A stretch of 64,000 nucleotides of DNA from Geoanaerobacter pelophilus (GTDB taxonomy: Bacteria; Desulfobacterota; Desulfuromonadia; Geobacterales; DSM-12255), in the NCBI RefSeq assembly GCF_018476885.1, contig NZ_JAHCVJ010000002.1, forward strand, positions 1 to 64,000, written 5' to 3'. The translations under genes and the position numbers were made by a program. Every line of letters starts with the position of its first letter. Position 1 is the first letter of the stretch. Shown in pieces: positions 53,844-62,005 of this stretch. Below the pieces are notes generated by a model. The model did no database searches. It saw only the letters and a list, made by a program, of their open reading frames with translations, and had not been told where the DNA came from.

Positions 53844-55364
53844 TCAGTTAATAAGGATCTCGAACTGTTCCTGGTGGAAACCAGGCTTTGCCCTCACGGT
53901 GATCCTTTTCTTGAACTTGCGCTCCAACTCCTCAAGCCCCCGGCGCTCCTCGTCATAAAGGAGATCTGCCACCTGGGGATGAACGGTGAGCATCGCCTTG
54001 GTTCCTCTGATATCAAGCATCTCACGGCGCAGCTCACGGAAAATCTCATGACAGATGGTAGTCTTTGACTTGACATAGCCACGCCCCTCACAATACGGGC
54101 ATGGTTCGCACATCATCCGCCCCATGCTCTCACGCACCCGTTTGCGAGTCATCTCCACCAACCCGAGTTCGGAGATCTTCAGGATGTTGGTTTTAGACTT
54201 GTCGGCCTTCATCGCCTCTTCCAAGGCAGTGAACACCTTCTCCCGGTTGACCTCTTTCTCCATATCGATGAAGTCGATGATGATTATGCCGCCGATATTG
54301 CGCAACCGGAGCTGATAGGCAATCTCCTTGACTGCCTCAAGGTTCGTCTTGAGAATGGTATCCTCAAGGTTGTGCTTGCCGACAAACCGGCCAGTATTGA
54401 CGTCAATCGCCGTCAGCGCTTCGGTCTGCTCGATTATGATATAGCCGCCGCTCTTCAGCCATACCTTGCGGCCCAGACCGCGACTGATCTCGACCTCCAG
54501 CCCGAAGTTATCAAAAATCGGCTCTTCCTCGTCGTACAGTTCAATCGAATACTTCATCTTCGGCATGAAGGTGGAGATAAACTGCACAATTTTGTCGTGT
54601 TCAGGCTTTGAATCAACCACGATGCGATCAACCGATTCAGTGAGGATATCGCGCACCACTTTCTGCGTAACGTCCAGGTCGGAATGGATCAGAGCCGGGG
54701 CATGAACCTTTTCCTTTTTCTTGGCGACCTCTTCCCACAGTTTGAGCAGGTATTTCATGTCTGCAAGCAGGTCTTCTTCGCTCTTACCCTCAGAGACAGT
54801 CCTAACGATAAAGCCGCTCCCGGCCGGCTTTATCCGCTCAACGATCGACTTGAGGCGCTCGCGCTCTTCCTCCTCCTCAATGCGCCGGGAAATCCCGACA
54901 TGGTCAACCGTGGGGATATAGACAAGATGTCTGCCAGGCAGCGAAATGTGAGCAGTTATCCGTGCGCCTTTTGTGCCGATAGGCTCCTTGGAGACCTGCA
55001 CCAGCAGTTCCTGCCCTTCCTGCAGCAAGTCCTCTATTGGGTGCATAGGATGGAGTACCGGCTCATCAGGGTCACCGGTCTGCACCTCGTCCTTTTTGCT
55101 GCCGTTGCCTTCCATGAATGACTCATACTCATCCATTGCATCGAAGACATCCGCCACATAAAGAAACGCGGCCTTTTCGAGCCCAATGTCCACAAAAGCA
55201 GCCTGCATGCCGGGGAGAACCCGCACTACTCTCCCCTTGTAAATGTTCCCGACAATCCCCTTGACCTTGCTCCGCTCAATATAGAGTTCGGCAATTGTCC
55301 CATTTTCTATCAGGGCAATCCGGGTTTCGTGGGGAGCGGTATTTATTACCAGTTCATTTGCCAT
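53844..55364 (-). CDS. rng: Ribonuclease E/G family protein (RNase G)
   Basis: 506 residues, typical for RNase G. An S1 domain (about 35-130, interrupted by an acidic insertion) is followed by the catalytic domain with LTAIDVNTGRFVG (metal-binding Asp), GGIIIIDFIDM (second Asp) and the zinc-link CPYCEGRG. It cuts single-stranded RNA in rRNA maturation and mRNA decay. The Rieske ferredoxin gene follows and the radical SAM gene precedes it by 14 bp. Confidence 0.95.
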   Translation of the reverse strand: MANELVINTAPHETRIALIENGTIAELYIERSKVKGIVGNIYKGRVVRVLPGMQAAFVDIGLEKAAFLYVADVFDAMDEYESFMEGNGSKKDEVQTGDPDEPVLHPMHPIEDLLQEGQELLVQVSKEPIGTKGARITAHISLPGRHLVYIPTVDHVGISRRIEEEEERERLKSIVERIKPAGSGFIVRTVSEGKSEEDLLADMKYLLKLWEEVAKKKEKVHAPALIHSDLDVTQKVVRDILTESVDRIVVDSKPEHDKIVQFISTFMPKMKYSIELYDEEEPIFDNFGLEVEISRGLGRKVWLKSGGYIIIEQTEALTAIDVNTGRFVGKHNLEDTILKTNLEAVKEIAYQLRLRNIGGIIIIDFIDMEKEVNREKVFTALEEAMKADKSKTNILKISELGLVEMTRKRVRESMGRMMCEPCPYCEGRGYVKSKTTICHEIFRELRREMLDIRGTKAMLTVHPQVADLLYDEERRGLEELERKFKKRITVRAKPGFHQEQFEILIN

Positions 55365-55378
55365 TGATGCCTCTGTTT

Positions 55379-57886
55379 CTAACCGAGAGAATCGGAAAAT
55401 ATCACTTCTATCTTTTCTATGCGGCTGCCGACCAGCTGCTCCAGCGGCAAACCGGTGATCGCGGCCGCGAACTCAAGAGGCTTGCCCCTGGCAATAACCA
55501 TTTCCAGGACAGCCCCGTCCACACTCAGCTCTTTCAGCTCATGCCGCAAATCAAATTCCGTTGTTTTACCACGCTTTTGCCGTACCCACTTAGAGGATTC
55601 GAGCGCAACAAAGGCGTCAGCCTTCTGGCGAAGGTCTGAAGGAGAAAGTTCCCGAAGCGCAACCCGGTACCTCACAGCATCAATGATAACCGACAGAGAC
55701 GGGCTGTTCAACGGGATTTCTTGGCTAGCGACAATTCTCACACCACTGGGGAGTACGCAATTCAGGCTATCTGCAATCTGAACAGCATCACCATTTTCAT
55801 AAACATCCAGATCCATATACTCGCAGTACGACTCCACACCAACCGAAAGCGCAGTTGCAAAGGAAAAACGCGGGTGGGGATGAAACCCCTGAGAATAACG
55901 CACCGGCACCCCGGCCCGGCTCACTGCCCGGGAAAACATGTTGAGCATCTCCAGATGGCTCAGATACCTCATCAGTCCGGTCTTTTCGAATCTCAGGCGC
56001 ATCCGTTTTGCCCCTGTTTTGTTTGACACAGGTTCAGTGACTGAAGCAACCTTTTCGATTGATTGATCACCCTCGGCACCCAGCGTTCTCATTTTAATCT
56101 GATCAAAATCGCACACGCCGCATCCTGAGCACACGCCATGGCGGCAATCCTCGGTGTAAACTCCGGTCCCGGAGCGTTCCAACTCGGCCAGCAGGAACTT
56201 TTTTGTTATGCCAAAGTCAAGATGGTCCCAGGGGAGAACCTCGTCCAGCCGCCTGCGACGAAGATACCAATCAGGATTCAAGCCACACTCGGCAAAAGCC
56301 TGTTGCCAACCGGCAACATTAAACCGCTCACTCCAGCCGTCGAAGCAGCACCCCAAGGCGCGGGCACGGACAAGGAGCTTTCCCAATCGGCGATCACCGC
56401 GGGCAAAAACCCCTTCCAGCATTGAGAGCGGCGAATCGTGCCACTTGAAGTTGAGCTTCCCCTTGCGCAGCTCATTGCGCAGGATGCGCTGACGCGCAAC
56501 GGTTTCTTCTTCGCTGATCTGCGGCTCCCACTGGAACGGGGTATGCGCTTTGGGGACAAAGGTTGAAACCGAAACATTGACTTCACCGCCATGGCCGGTT
56601 CGCTTTCCTTGAGCCTTTACCTGTCGAGCCAATGAAACAATGGCGTTCAGGTCTTCTTCGGTCTCACCGGGGAGCCCCATCATGAAATAGAGCTTGATCA
56701 CCCGCCATCCTGCGGAATAGGCAGAGTAGGCGTTCAACAACAGGTCTTCCTCGCTGATCCCTTTGTTTATGGCTGAGCGCAGCCGCTCGCTGCCTGCCTC
56801 AGGCGCAAGAGTAAACCCAGTCTTGCGTACTTTTTTAATCTCCTCAACCAGTTCCGGAGTGAGCGTTCCGACCCTTAATGACGGCAGAGACACAGCTATC
56901 CGGTCATCAGCATATTTTGCCATAAGGGAACTGATCAACGGCTCAATCCGGCAGTAGTCACCGGCTGACAGAGACAGCAGGGATATCTCCTCGTAACCGG
57001 AGTTGCGCAGTGCGTCGGCAACCAGTGCCAGAACCTTCTCCGGGTTACGCTCGCGTACCGGCCGGTAAAGATAACCTGCCTGGCAGAACCGGCACCCCCT
57101 GGTACACCCCCTGGCGATCTCGATGCTTACCCGGTCATGGACGGTCTTCATAAAAGGGACAACGGGTTCAACTGGAAACTCGGCCTGATCCAGATCAGCC
57201 ACAAAGCGGCGCCTTACCGGACCATACCCCTGGCGCAGCGACACAACCCCACTAATGCAACCATCAACTGTATACTCCACCTCAAACAGCGAAGGGACAT
57301 AAACCCCTTCTATCATTGCAAGCCGTTCCAGCAACTCTACGCGAGCAACCCCTTCCTTGCGGGCCTGCCGAACGACAGCCGCAATCTCCAGCACAGCCTC
57401 TTCCCCGTCTCCAAGAAGAAACGCATCAAAAAAATCAGCAAGTGGTTCGGGATTAGCGCAGCAGGGACCGCCGCCAATGACCAGCGGGTCATCATTAGCT
57501 CTGTCCTTAGCTAAAATCTCTATGCCGCCCAATTCCAACATGTTGAGAATATTGGTATAGGAAAGTTCATACTGAAGGGTAAACCCGACGATGTCGGCAG
57601 AAGAGAGCGGTGTCGCCGTTTCAAGAGAACTCAGCGAGAGCCCATCCCGGCGCATCAGCTCTTCCATATCCGGCCAGGGAGCAAAAACGCGCTCTGCTGC
57701 GAGCCATGGCTCTTTATTCAGGATTGCATACAATATCTTTATGCCAAGGTGACTCATGCCAACTTCATAAACGTCCGGGAACGCCAAAATAAACCGCAGT
57801 TCGGCATCAGATTTAATGATGGAGCCCATTTCCTGGCCGATGTAACGCGCCGGCTTTTCTATGCTCAGAAGATAATTGTCCTGCAC
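55379..57886 (-). CDS. Radical SAM protein fused to a DUF2344 domain
   Basis: 835 residues from a GTG start preceded by GGAGG. The N-terminal part (about 20-200) resembles a B12-binding Rossmann fold. It is followed by a radical SAM core with the cluster motif CTRGCRFCQAG and the whole TIGR03960 pattern (LSLSAGDY, TLAPEAGSERLR). A Cys-rich junction (CRHGVCSGCGVCDFD) leads to a C-terminal DUF2344/TIGR03936 domain (about 625-835: MRLRFEKTGLMRYLSHLEM). The fused form occurs in Geobacter and other bacteria. It is thought to modify RNA or protein, but the substrate is unknown. Conserved position next to rng supports an RNA link. Confidence 0.9.
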   Translation of the reverse strand: MQDNYLLSIEKPARYIGQEMGSIIKSDAELRFILAFPDVYEVGMSHLGIKILYAILNKEPWLAAERVFAPWPDMEELMRRDGLSLSSLETATPLSSADIVGFTLQYELSYTNILNMLELGGIEILAKDRANDDPLVIGGGPCCANPEPLADFFDAFLLGDGEEAVLEIAAVVRQARKEGVARVELLERLAMIEGVYVPSLFEVEYTVDGCISGVVSLRQGYGPVRRRFVADLDQAEFPVEPVVPFMKTVHDRVSIEIARGCTRGCRFCQAGYLYRPVRERNPEKVLALVADALRNSGYEEISLLSLSAGDYCRIEPLISSLMAKYADDRIAVSLPSLRVGTLTPELVEEIKKVRKTGFTLAPEAGSERLRSAINKGISEEDLLLNAYSAYSAGWRVIKLYFMMGLPGETEEDLNAIVSLARQVKAQGKRTGHGGEVNVSVSTFVPKAHTPFQWEPQISEEETVARQRILRNELRKGKLNFKWHDSPLSMLEGVFARGDRRLGKLLVRARALGCCFDGWSERFNVAGWQQAFAECGLNPDWYLRRRRLDEVLPWDHLDFGITKKFLLAELERSGTGVYTEDCRHGVCSGCGVCDFDQIKMRTLGAEGDQSIEKVASVTEPVSNKTGAKRMRLRFEKTGLMRYLSHLEMLNMFSRAVSRAGVPVRYSQGFHPHPRFSFATALSVGVESYCEYMDLDVYENGDAVQIADSLNCVLPSGVRIVASQEIPLNSPSLSVIIDAVRYRVALRELSPSDLRQKADAFVALESSKWVRQKRGKTTEFDLRHELKELSVDGAVLEMVIARGKPLEFAAAITGLPLEQLVGSRIEKIEVIFSDSLG

Positions 57887-58107
57887 GTAGCCTCCAAACT
57901 TAAATGACAGCTCCCTGAAATTGCAGCAGGATAGTAACAGATGGCCCGGAAGAGAGGCAAGCGAATTGCCGTGGCATAATCACAAGCCGTAATTCTACCC
58001 CATATAAGGCAGCCACTTACCCATTTAAGGCAATCCAGACACTAACCCATCCTCTGCCACAGCAATTTCTTCAATTATTTAAGCTAGATGCAAAAACAAT
58101 ACGACCT

Positions 58108-58123
58108 TGGCACGCTACCTGCT
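58108..58123 (+). promoter_or_regulatory. Sigma-54 promoter of the Lys/Ala-rich small protein
   Basis: TGGCAC-GCTAC-CTGCT matches the consensus except one base in the -12 box, with the right spacing. It lies 60 bp before the start codon at 58168. Confidence 0.75.
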
Positions 58124-58167
58124 TTATTGTAAGCATTGATTCAACAAAACCCTAAAGGAGAAACAAA

Positions 58168-58389
58168 ATGAAACAAGTTCTTGCTGCTCTCGTTGCTGTT
58201 GCTTTCGCTACCACCTGCTTTGCTGCTGAAGCTAAAAAAGAAGCTGCTCCTGCTGCTGCTCCTGCTGCTGCTCCTGCTGGCGAAGTGAAGAAAGAAGAGA
58301 AAGCTCCTAAGAAAGCAAAAAAAGCAAAGAAAGCAAAAAAAGCTGAGAAGAAAGAAGCTGCTCCTGCTGAAGCTCCTGCAGCGAAGTAA
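58168..58389 (+). CDS. Exported Lys/Ala-rich low-complexity small protein
   Basis: 73 residues; AAAGGAG precedes the ATG. A signal peptide (KQVLAALVAVAFATTCFA) leads to a mature part made only of Ala, Lys, Pro, Glu, Gly and Val, with the repeat KKAKKAKKAKKA in the middle and Ala/Pro blocks (AAPAAAPAAAPAG) beside it. The mature protein is strongly basic in its centre. It resembles the tails of histone H1-like proteins, but the signal peptide sends it to the periplasm or beyond. A sigma-54 promoter and a strong terminator make it a single-gene unit. The function is unknown; it could bind polyanions such as LPS or DNA. Confidence 0.82.
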   Translation: MKQVLAALVAVAFATTCFAAEAKKEAAPAAAPAAAPAGEVKKEEKAPKKAKKAKKAKKAEKKEAAPAEAPAAK

Positions 58390-58407
58390 TTCTTCCTTGA
58401 TAGTAAT

Positions 58408-58444
58408 AAAAAAAGCCACATCTTCGGATGTGGCTTTTTTTATT
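58408..58444 (+). terminator. Rho-independent terminator with TTCG loop
   Basis: Stem GCCACATC / GATGTGGC closed by a very stable TTCG tetraloop, extended by A/T pairs and followed by a long T-run. It lies 20 bp after the small gene. Confidence 0.92.
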
Positions 58445-58499
58445 TATTTGATTATTGGATAAACGACAAGCAATGAAAAGTCAGCAGATGATCAGCAGT

Positions 58500-58874
58500 T
58501 TATTCTTTCTGCCAAACATAGGCGGGATCGAATATTGGGTCATAGAATCCGGGGTATGGCACCGGGAATGTCATTACCTCGATAGCACCGGAAACGGTCC
58601 TGACCAGCATCATGATAATCCCCTTGAACGGCCCAACAGCAAGCCCTTTACCCCAACCATCCTCTTTGGTCGTATAGTAAATTTGCTTGGGAAGTTCACC
58701 CCACCCGGTTGCCACATTTGCGATGCCCCGAGTAAACTTGGTTCCCATACCGTCGGCCACTTCCTGAGGTGAAGAGGTATCCGCGGTCTTATACCGATCT
58801 GCTGAGGCCAAGTTGGGTAAAGCAATTGATACCAGCAGGGCAGCAATCACTATAACGGTCCGCATCAATCGCAT
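58500..58874 (-). CDS. TIGR04073-family exported protein (copy 2)
   Basis: About 124 residues from the ATG at 58874, seven bases past the stop of its paralogue, so it is translated by coupling. A signal peptide (VIVIAALLVSIALPNLASA) is followed by a domain with GTKFTRGIANVATGWGELPKQI, VGPFKGIIMMLVRTVSGAIEVMTF and PGFYDPIFDPAYVW. These are the hallmarks of the exosortase-associated TIGR04073 family. The amphipathic central part suggests membrane contact. No exosortase is visible in this window. Confidence 0.85.
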   Translation of the reverse strand: MRLMRTVIVIAALLVSIALPNLASADRYKTADTSSPQEVADGMGTKFTRGIANVATGWGELPKQIYYTTKEDGWGKGLAVGPFKGIIMMLVRTVSGAIEVMTFPVPYPGFYDPIFDPAYVWQKE

Positions 58875-58881
58875 AGGATCG

Positions 58882-59271
58882 CTATTCAGTTTTTGTCGAA
58901 GGTTTTTCAATGTTCGCGTCCCCCCATCCATGCCAAACATACTCCGGATCCATCATCGGGTCATAATAGCCGGGCTGAGGCACCAGGAAAAATATCGCCT
59001 CCACCCCTCCAACCAGCCCGCGATAAATGGTCATCCCGATTCCTTTCAGCGGGCCGATCACGTAACCTACCGATCCGCGGTCACGAACCGTATTTACGGT
59101 CTGCTTGGGAATCTCCGCCACGCAGGTCGCGACGTTGGTCACCCCCCGGGCAAGTTTGAATGCCATTTTTTCCACAATCGCCGCAGGAGGCTGTGATTCC
59201 TGAGCTGATGCCGGCGCTGGCAGTGCCAGGCAGAAGAGAAGCAGAAGCAGGAAATAAGTATTGTTGCGCAT
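58882..59271 (-). CDS. TIGR04073-family exported protein (copy 1)
   Basis: 129 residues from the ATG at 59271, preceded by AAAGGAG. A signal peptide ends near ASAQES. It shares with the next gene the patterns KLARGVTNVATCVAEIPKQ, VIGPLKGIGMTIYRGLVGGVEAI and PGYYDPMMDPEYVW, so the two are tandem paralogues of TIGR04073. The Trp-Gly of the family motif TGWGE is replaced here by CVAE. Role unknown; the family is associated with exosortase and extracellular matrix systems. Confidence 0.86.
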   Translation of the reverse strand: MRNNTYFLLLLLFCLALPAPASAQESQPPAAIVEKMAFKLARGVTNVATCVAEIPKQTVNTVRDRGSVGYVIGPLKGIGMTIYRGLVGGVEAIFFLVPQPGYYDPMMDPEYVWHGWGDANIEKPSTKTE

Positions 59272-59352
59272 TGCATCTCCTTTCCAAGATAGAGCTTCGT
59301 CTAATGTATGTACCACAAAGCATTGGCTCTCGCAACAACGCACACCCATAAT

Positions 59353-59380
59353 AAAAAAGGCGCGGAAATTTCCGCGCCTT
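59353..59380 (-). terminator. Rho-independent terminator of the peroxiredoxin gene
   Basis: A perfect 12-bp self-complementary stem (AAGGCGCGGAAA and complement, no loop in the strict sense) followed by Ts on the minus strand. It lies 29 bp after the peroxiredoxin stop. Confidence 0.8.
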
Positions 59381-59408
59381 AACCTGCGAGACAGCTTGCA
59401 GCTAGCAA

Positions 59409-60008
59409 TTACTTGCCATGCTTGGCAAGATAACTTGCGACCCCTTCCGCAGTAGGTTTCATGGCATCTTCCCCTTCCTTCCAGTTGGCGGGACACACCT
59501 GATCGCCATGCGTCTCCACAAACTGCAAGGCATCGACCATCCGTAATGCTTCATCCACACTTCGCCCCAAAGGCAGATCATTAATGACTGCGTGGCGTAT
59601 TACCCCTTTGGTATCAATAAGGAAAAGTCCTCGCAAGGCAACGGCATCATTGAACAGAATCCCGTACGAACGGGCAATCCCCTTGTTGAGGTCTGCCACC
59701 AGCGGGTACTGAATGTTGCCAATGCCGCCATCATCAATGCTGGTATTTTTCCAGGCAAGATGGGTGAATTTGGAATCAACTGAAACCCCGATTACTTCAC
59801 AGTTCCGAGACTTGAAAGCGTCGAGCTTCTTATTAAAAGCAATGATCTCGGAAGGGCAGACAAACGTAAAGTCCAGCGGGTAGAAAAAGAGCAATACATA
59901 TTTGCCGCGCAAGGCTGACAGGGTGATCTGGCCGAAACTATTGTCGGGCATTACCGCATCTGCTGTAAAATCAGGGGCCTGCTGGGTAACCAGTGTACAT
60001 ACGCTCAT
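59409..60008 (-). CDS. Typical 2-Cys peroxiredoxin (AhpC/Prx1 type)
   Basis: 199 residues. The peroxidatic Cys lies in FYPLDFTFVCPSEIIAF and the resolving Cys in GDQVCPANWKEG. The GG-x-G loop (DGGIGNIQYPL) is present, but the YF motif of overoxidation-sensitive forms is not seen. It reduces H2O2 and organic peroxides in the cytoplasm. It has a near-consensus promoter and its own terminator, so it is a single-gene unit. Confidence 0.95.
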   Translation of the reverse strand: MSVCTLVTQQAPDFTADAVMPDNSFGQITLSALRGKYVLLFFYPLDFTFVCPSEIIAFNKKLDAFKSRNCEVIGVSVDSKFTHLAWKNTSIDDGGIGNIQYPLVADLNKGIARSYGILFNDAVALRGLFLIDTKGVIRHAVINDLPLGRSVDEALRMVDALQFVETHGDQVCPANWKEGEDAMKPTAEGVASYLAKHGK

Positions 60009-60054
60009 TTAAACTCTCCTTTCACTTACAAGGGAAATTGAATTGTGTGAAAAA

Positions 60055-60083
60055 AAGATATCAGCAGGTCCTGGCCATGTCAA
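60055..60083 (-). promoter_or_regulatory. Sigma-70 promoter of the peroxiredoxin gene
   Basis: On the minus strand TTGACA (60078-60083) and TATCTT (60055-60060) are separated by 17 bp, the ideal distance. Confidence 0.72.
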
Positions 60084-60114
60084 CACAAAAAAGATTAAAT
60101 CAATCCTTTTTGTC

Positions 60115-60861
60115 TTATTTGCGAATCTCGGATTTGATCCCGCCATCAATCCCGATGACAACCTCACGAAATGAGATCTCCTTACCACTATCTGCCAACG
60201 CCTGGCGAGCAGCCATCACGATTCCCGAGCAGCAAGGCACTTCCATTCTAAGGACAGTTAGGCTTCTGATCGATGCAACCTTGAACAGTTCCGTGAGTTT
60301 TGCCAGATAGAAGCTGTTGTCATCCAGTTTCGGGCAACCGACGACCAATGCCTTCCCACTAAGAAAATCTCTATGAAAATCAGGGTAGGCAAAAGGCACA
60401 CAATCTGCGGCAATCAAAAGATCTGCGTTCTGGAAGTACGGTGCCGTTACCGGAACAAGATGAAGCTGAACCGGCCACTGGGCTAACTGGCTGCTTTGGG
60501 GATTTGCTGGTGTCACCTGCTGCTCGCTTGCAGGCCGGGCAAATGAGATTACCCTTGAGCCTGGACACCCGCCGGAACCGGCAGTATTATGATGTGCCGC
60601 CTGGTGATTATTCCCGTGACCTGCCTGCTTGAGATGCCTTTCTACAGCCTCTTCATCAAACTGCTCGGCATCACGTTCGACAATATGGATAGCATCCTGC
60701 GGGCAGTCACCCAGGCATGCCCCCAAGCCGTCGCAGAGGTTGTCGGCAGCAAGCACTGCCTTGCCATCTACAATTCTGATAGCACCTTCGGCACACGCAG
60801 GCACGCAAAGCCCGCAACCATTACATTTGTCACTGTCAATCTGTACAATTTTCCGAATCAT
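60115..60861 (-). CDS. Two-[4Fe-4S] ferredoxin-domain protein
   Basis: 248 residues. The N-terminus has two ferredoxin motifs (CNGCGLCVPAC and, with an irregular spacer, CDGLGACLGDC), each followed by the usual Pro or Ala. A His-rich linker (about residues 85-110) follows. The remaining part has further conserved-looking cysteines (ADCVPFAYPDF, VGCPKLDD, EVPCCSGI). I recall such proteins encoded beside hcp or ygbA in anaerobes. It lies 12 bp after the YgbA-type gene and shares its promoter, so a role in response to nitric oxide is likely. This is inference. Confidence 0.85.
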   Translation of the reverse strand: MIRKIVQIDSDKCNGCGLCVPACAEGAIRIVDGKAVLAADNLCDGLGACLGDCPQDAIHIVERDAEQFDEEAVERHLKQAGHGNNHQAAHHNTAGSGGCPGSRVISFARPASEQQVTPANPQSSQLAQWPVQLHLVPVTAPYFQNADLLIAADCVPFAYPDFHRDFLSGKALVVGCPKLDDNSFYLAKLTELFKVASIRSLTVLRMEVPCCSGIVMAARQALADSGKEISFREVVIGIDGGIKSEIRK

Positions 60862-60873
60862 TGCCTTACCTCT

Positions 60874-61245
60874 TTAGAAAAAATAGTGCCACAGATAGTC
60901 CAACCTGCCGCGCATAACCATTTGCCGCCCCGAATATGCCATTATCTCCTTCATCCGCGCCCGATATTCACCACTATAGCAGTGGATCCGGCAATTTTTG
61001 CAACTCGGCTTAGGGTCCAGAGGGCATTTCTTCCGTTTTTGTATCCCATATGCGACCAGTTCAGCACACACAGCACAGAGATTTACACCCCCGGAAACCT
61101 TGGGCCCCACTTCAGAAGGCAGTGCAACGACCACCTTCTCTCTATCATGATGTTTCTTTCGGCAATAAAGAGAGACGAAGGCGACAATTACTTTCAGGTC
61201 TTTCACTTGCTTCGAGGGAAGTTGATGACTGTTATTCGTCTTCAT
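60874..61245 (-). CDS. YgbA-type nitrous oxide-stimulated promoter family protein
   Basis: 123 residues. The pattern AFVSLYCRKKHH followed by CAVCAELVAYG, KCPLDPKPSCKNCRIHCY and MKEIMAYSGRQMVMRGRL is that of the YgbA_NO family (PF11756). In E. coli ygbA is induced by nitric oxide through NsrR. The conserved cysteines may hold an iron-sulfur cluster. Upstream lies an FNR/HcpR-type site. The ribosome site is weak, and the predicted transcript start falls close to the first ATG, so a downstream GTG start (residue 14) cannot be excluded. The ferredoxin gene follows by 12 bp. Confidence 0.88.
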   Translation of the reverse strand: MKTNNSHQLPSKQVKDLKVIVAFVSLYCRKKHHDREKVVVALPSEVGPKVSGGVNLCAVCAELVAYGIQKRKKCPLDPKPSCKNCRIHCYSGEYRARMKEIMAYSGRQMVMRGRLDYLWHYFF

Positions 61246-61279
61246 GTGGTTACCATATACCGCTGACCAACAATTCAGG

Positions 61280-61293
61280 ATGACCTAAGTCAA
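61280..61293 (-). promoter_or_regulatory. FNR/DNR/HcpR-type site before ygbA
   Basis: The minus strand reads TTGAC-TTAG-GTCAT, a dyad with 4 bp between TGAC and GTCA arms, centred about 41 bp before the ygbA start. CRP/FNR-family regulators that sense nitric oxide or nitrite use such sites. A TATATG box lies at 61255-61260. Confidence 0.65.
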
Positions 61294-61347
61294 AGAGAGT
61301 TTATTAGCGTGCTTCACCTGTAGAGAGTTGTTGCCGATCCTCTCGTG

Positions 61348-61770
61348 CTACCAGCGAATGGTCTGCTTGATGGTTTTTGGGGTATAATTCTCTGCCATCC
61401 GCCATTTTTTCCCACCGACTAGAACCGGTTCAAGCTTCATGGCAATATAACCGACCAGGCTCATGTCTTCAGGAAGCTCAGAGGCAATCCTCACGATCCT
61501 GAAGCCTACGAAATCGCCAACCTCCGGGCAGGTTTCAGCCTCTTTCAAGGTGCAGCCCCATATTTCCCGACCACCGTTAGTACCAGCAAGCCGAAGCAGA
61601 TACCAATGCTCGCCATCTGAGCCCCGCTTGCCAACCTCTTGTACTAGCGCCGGAATAACGGCCTCGGCAAGCAACGAGTATTTCAAATGGTCGCAGGCAA
61701 AGTTGAAGGCAGCAGTATTGCTAGCAAAAACCTCAGTTTTTTCCTGATCGTGCCTGAACCAACCGAACAT
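61348..61770 (-). CDS. Hypothetical protein
   Basis: 140 residues from the ATG at 61770, five bases after GGAGG; an in-frame start 13 codons upstream is unsupported. It starts MFGWFRHDQEKTEVFAS and contains a Cys pair in two beta-rich segments (EIWGCTLKEAETCPEVGDFVGFRI). No signal peptide or membrane helix, though the last third (GYIAMKLEPVLVGGKKWRM) is beta-rich. I do not recognise a family. It stands alone with a gap on each side. Confidence 0.68.
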   Translation of the reverse strand: MFGWFRHDQEKTEVFASNTAAFNFACDHLKYSLLAEAVIPALVQEVGKRGSDGEHWYLLRLAGTNGGREIWGCTLKEAETCPEVGDFVGFRIVRIASELPEDMSLVGYIAMKLEPVLVGGKKWRMAENYTPKTIKQTIRW

Positions 61771-62005
61771 AACGGCCTCCACTGGTTTTAGATAGGAGTG
61801 ATTCGGCAATTATACCCTGGTAATTGCGTTTTGCTTTGCTCGGAGCTTTTATGAAGAAATGCATACCCGAAACTCAGCGGGCAATAAAACATTCAGGCAA
61901 ACGCCGAAGATGAGGATTTTCTAGGAAATTTCCATTGCACTCCAGTTAGGTTTTTGAGACTATAATGAGAAATCTGGCTCACGAATAGTAATGGGGGAAT
62001 GCCTG

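Noticed and set aside
58152-58421. Antisense Phe/Ser/Ala-rich reading frames opposite the small Lys/Ala-rich gene
   Set aside because: They are shadows of the GCT/AAG-rich coding strand, without ribosome sites, whereas the plus strand has promoter, ribosome site, signal peptide and terminator.
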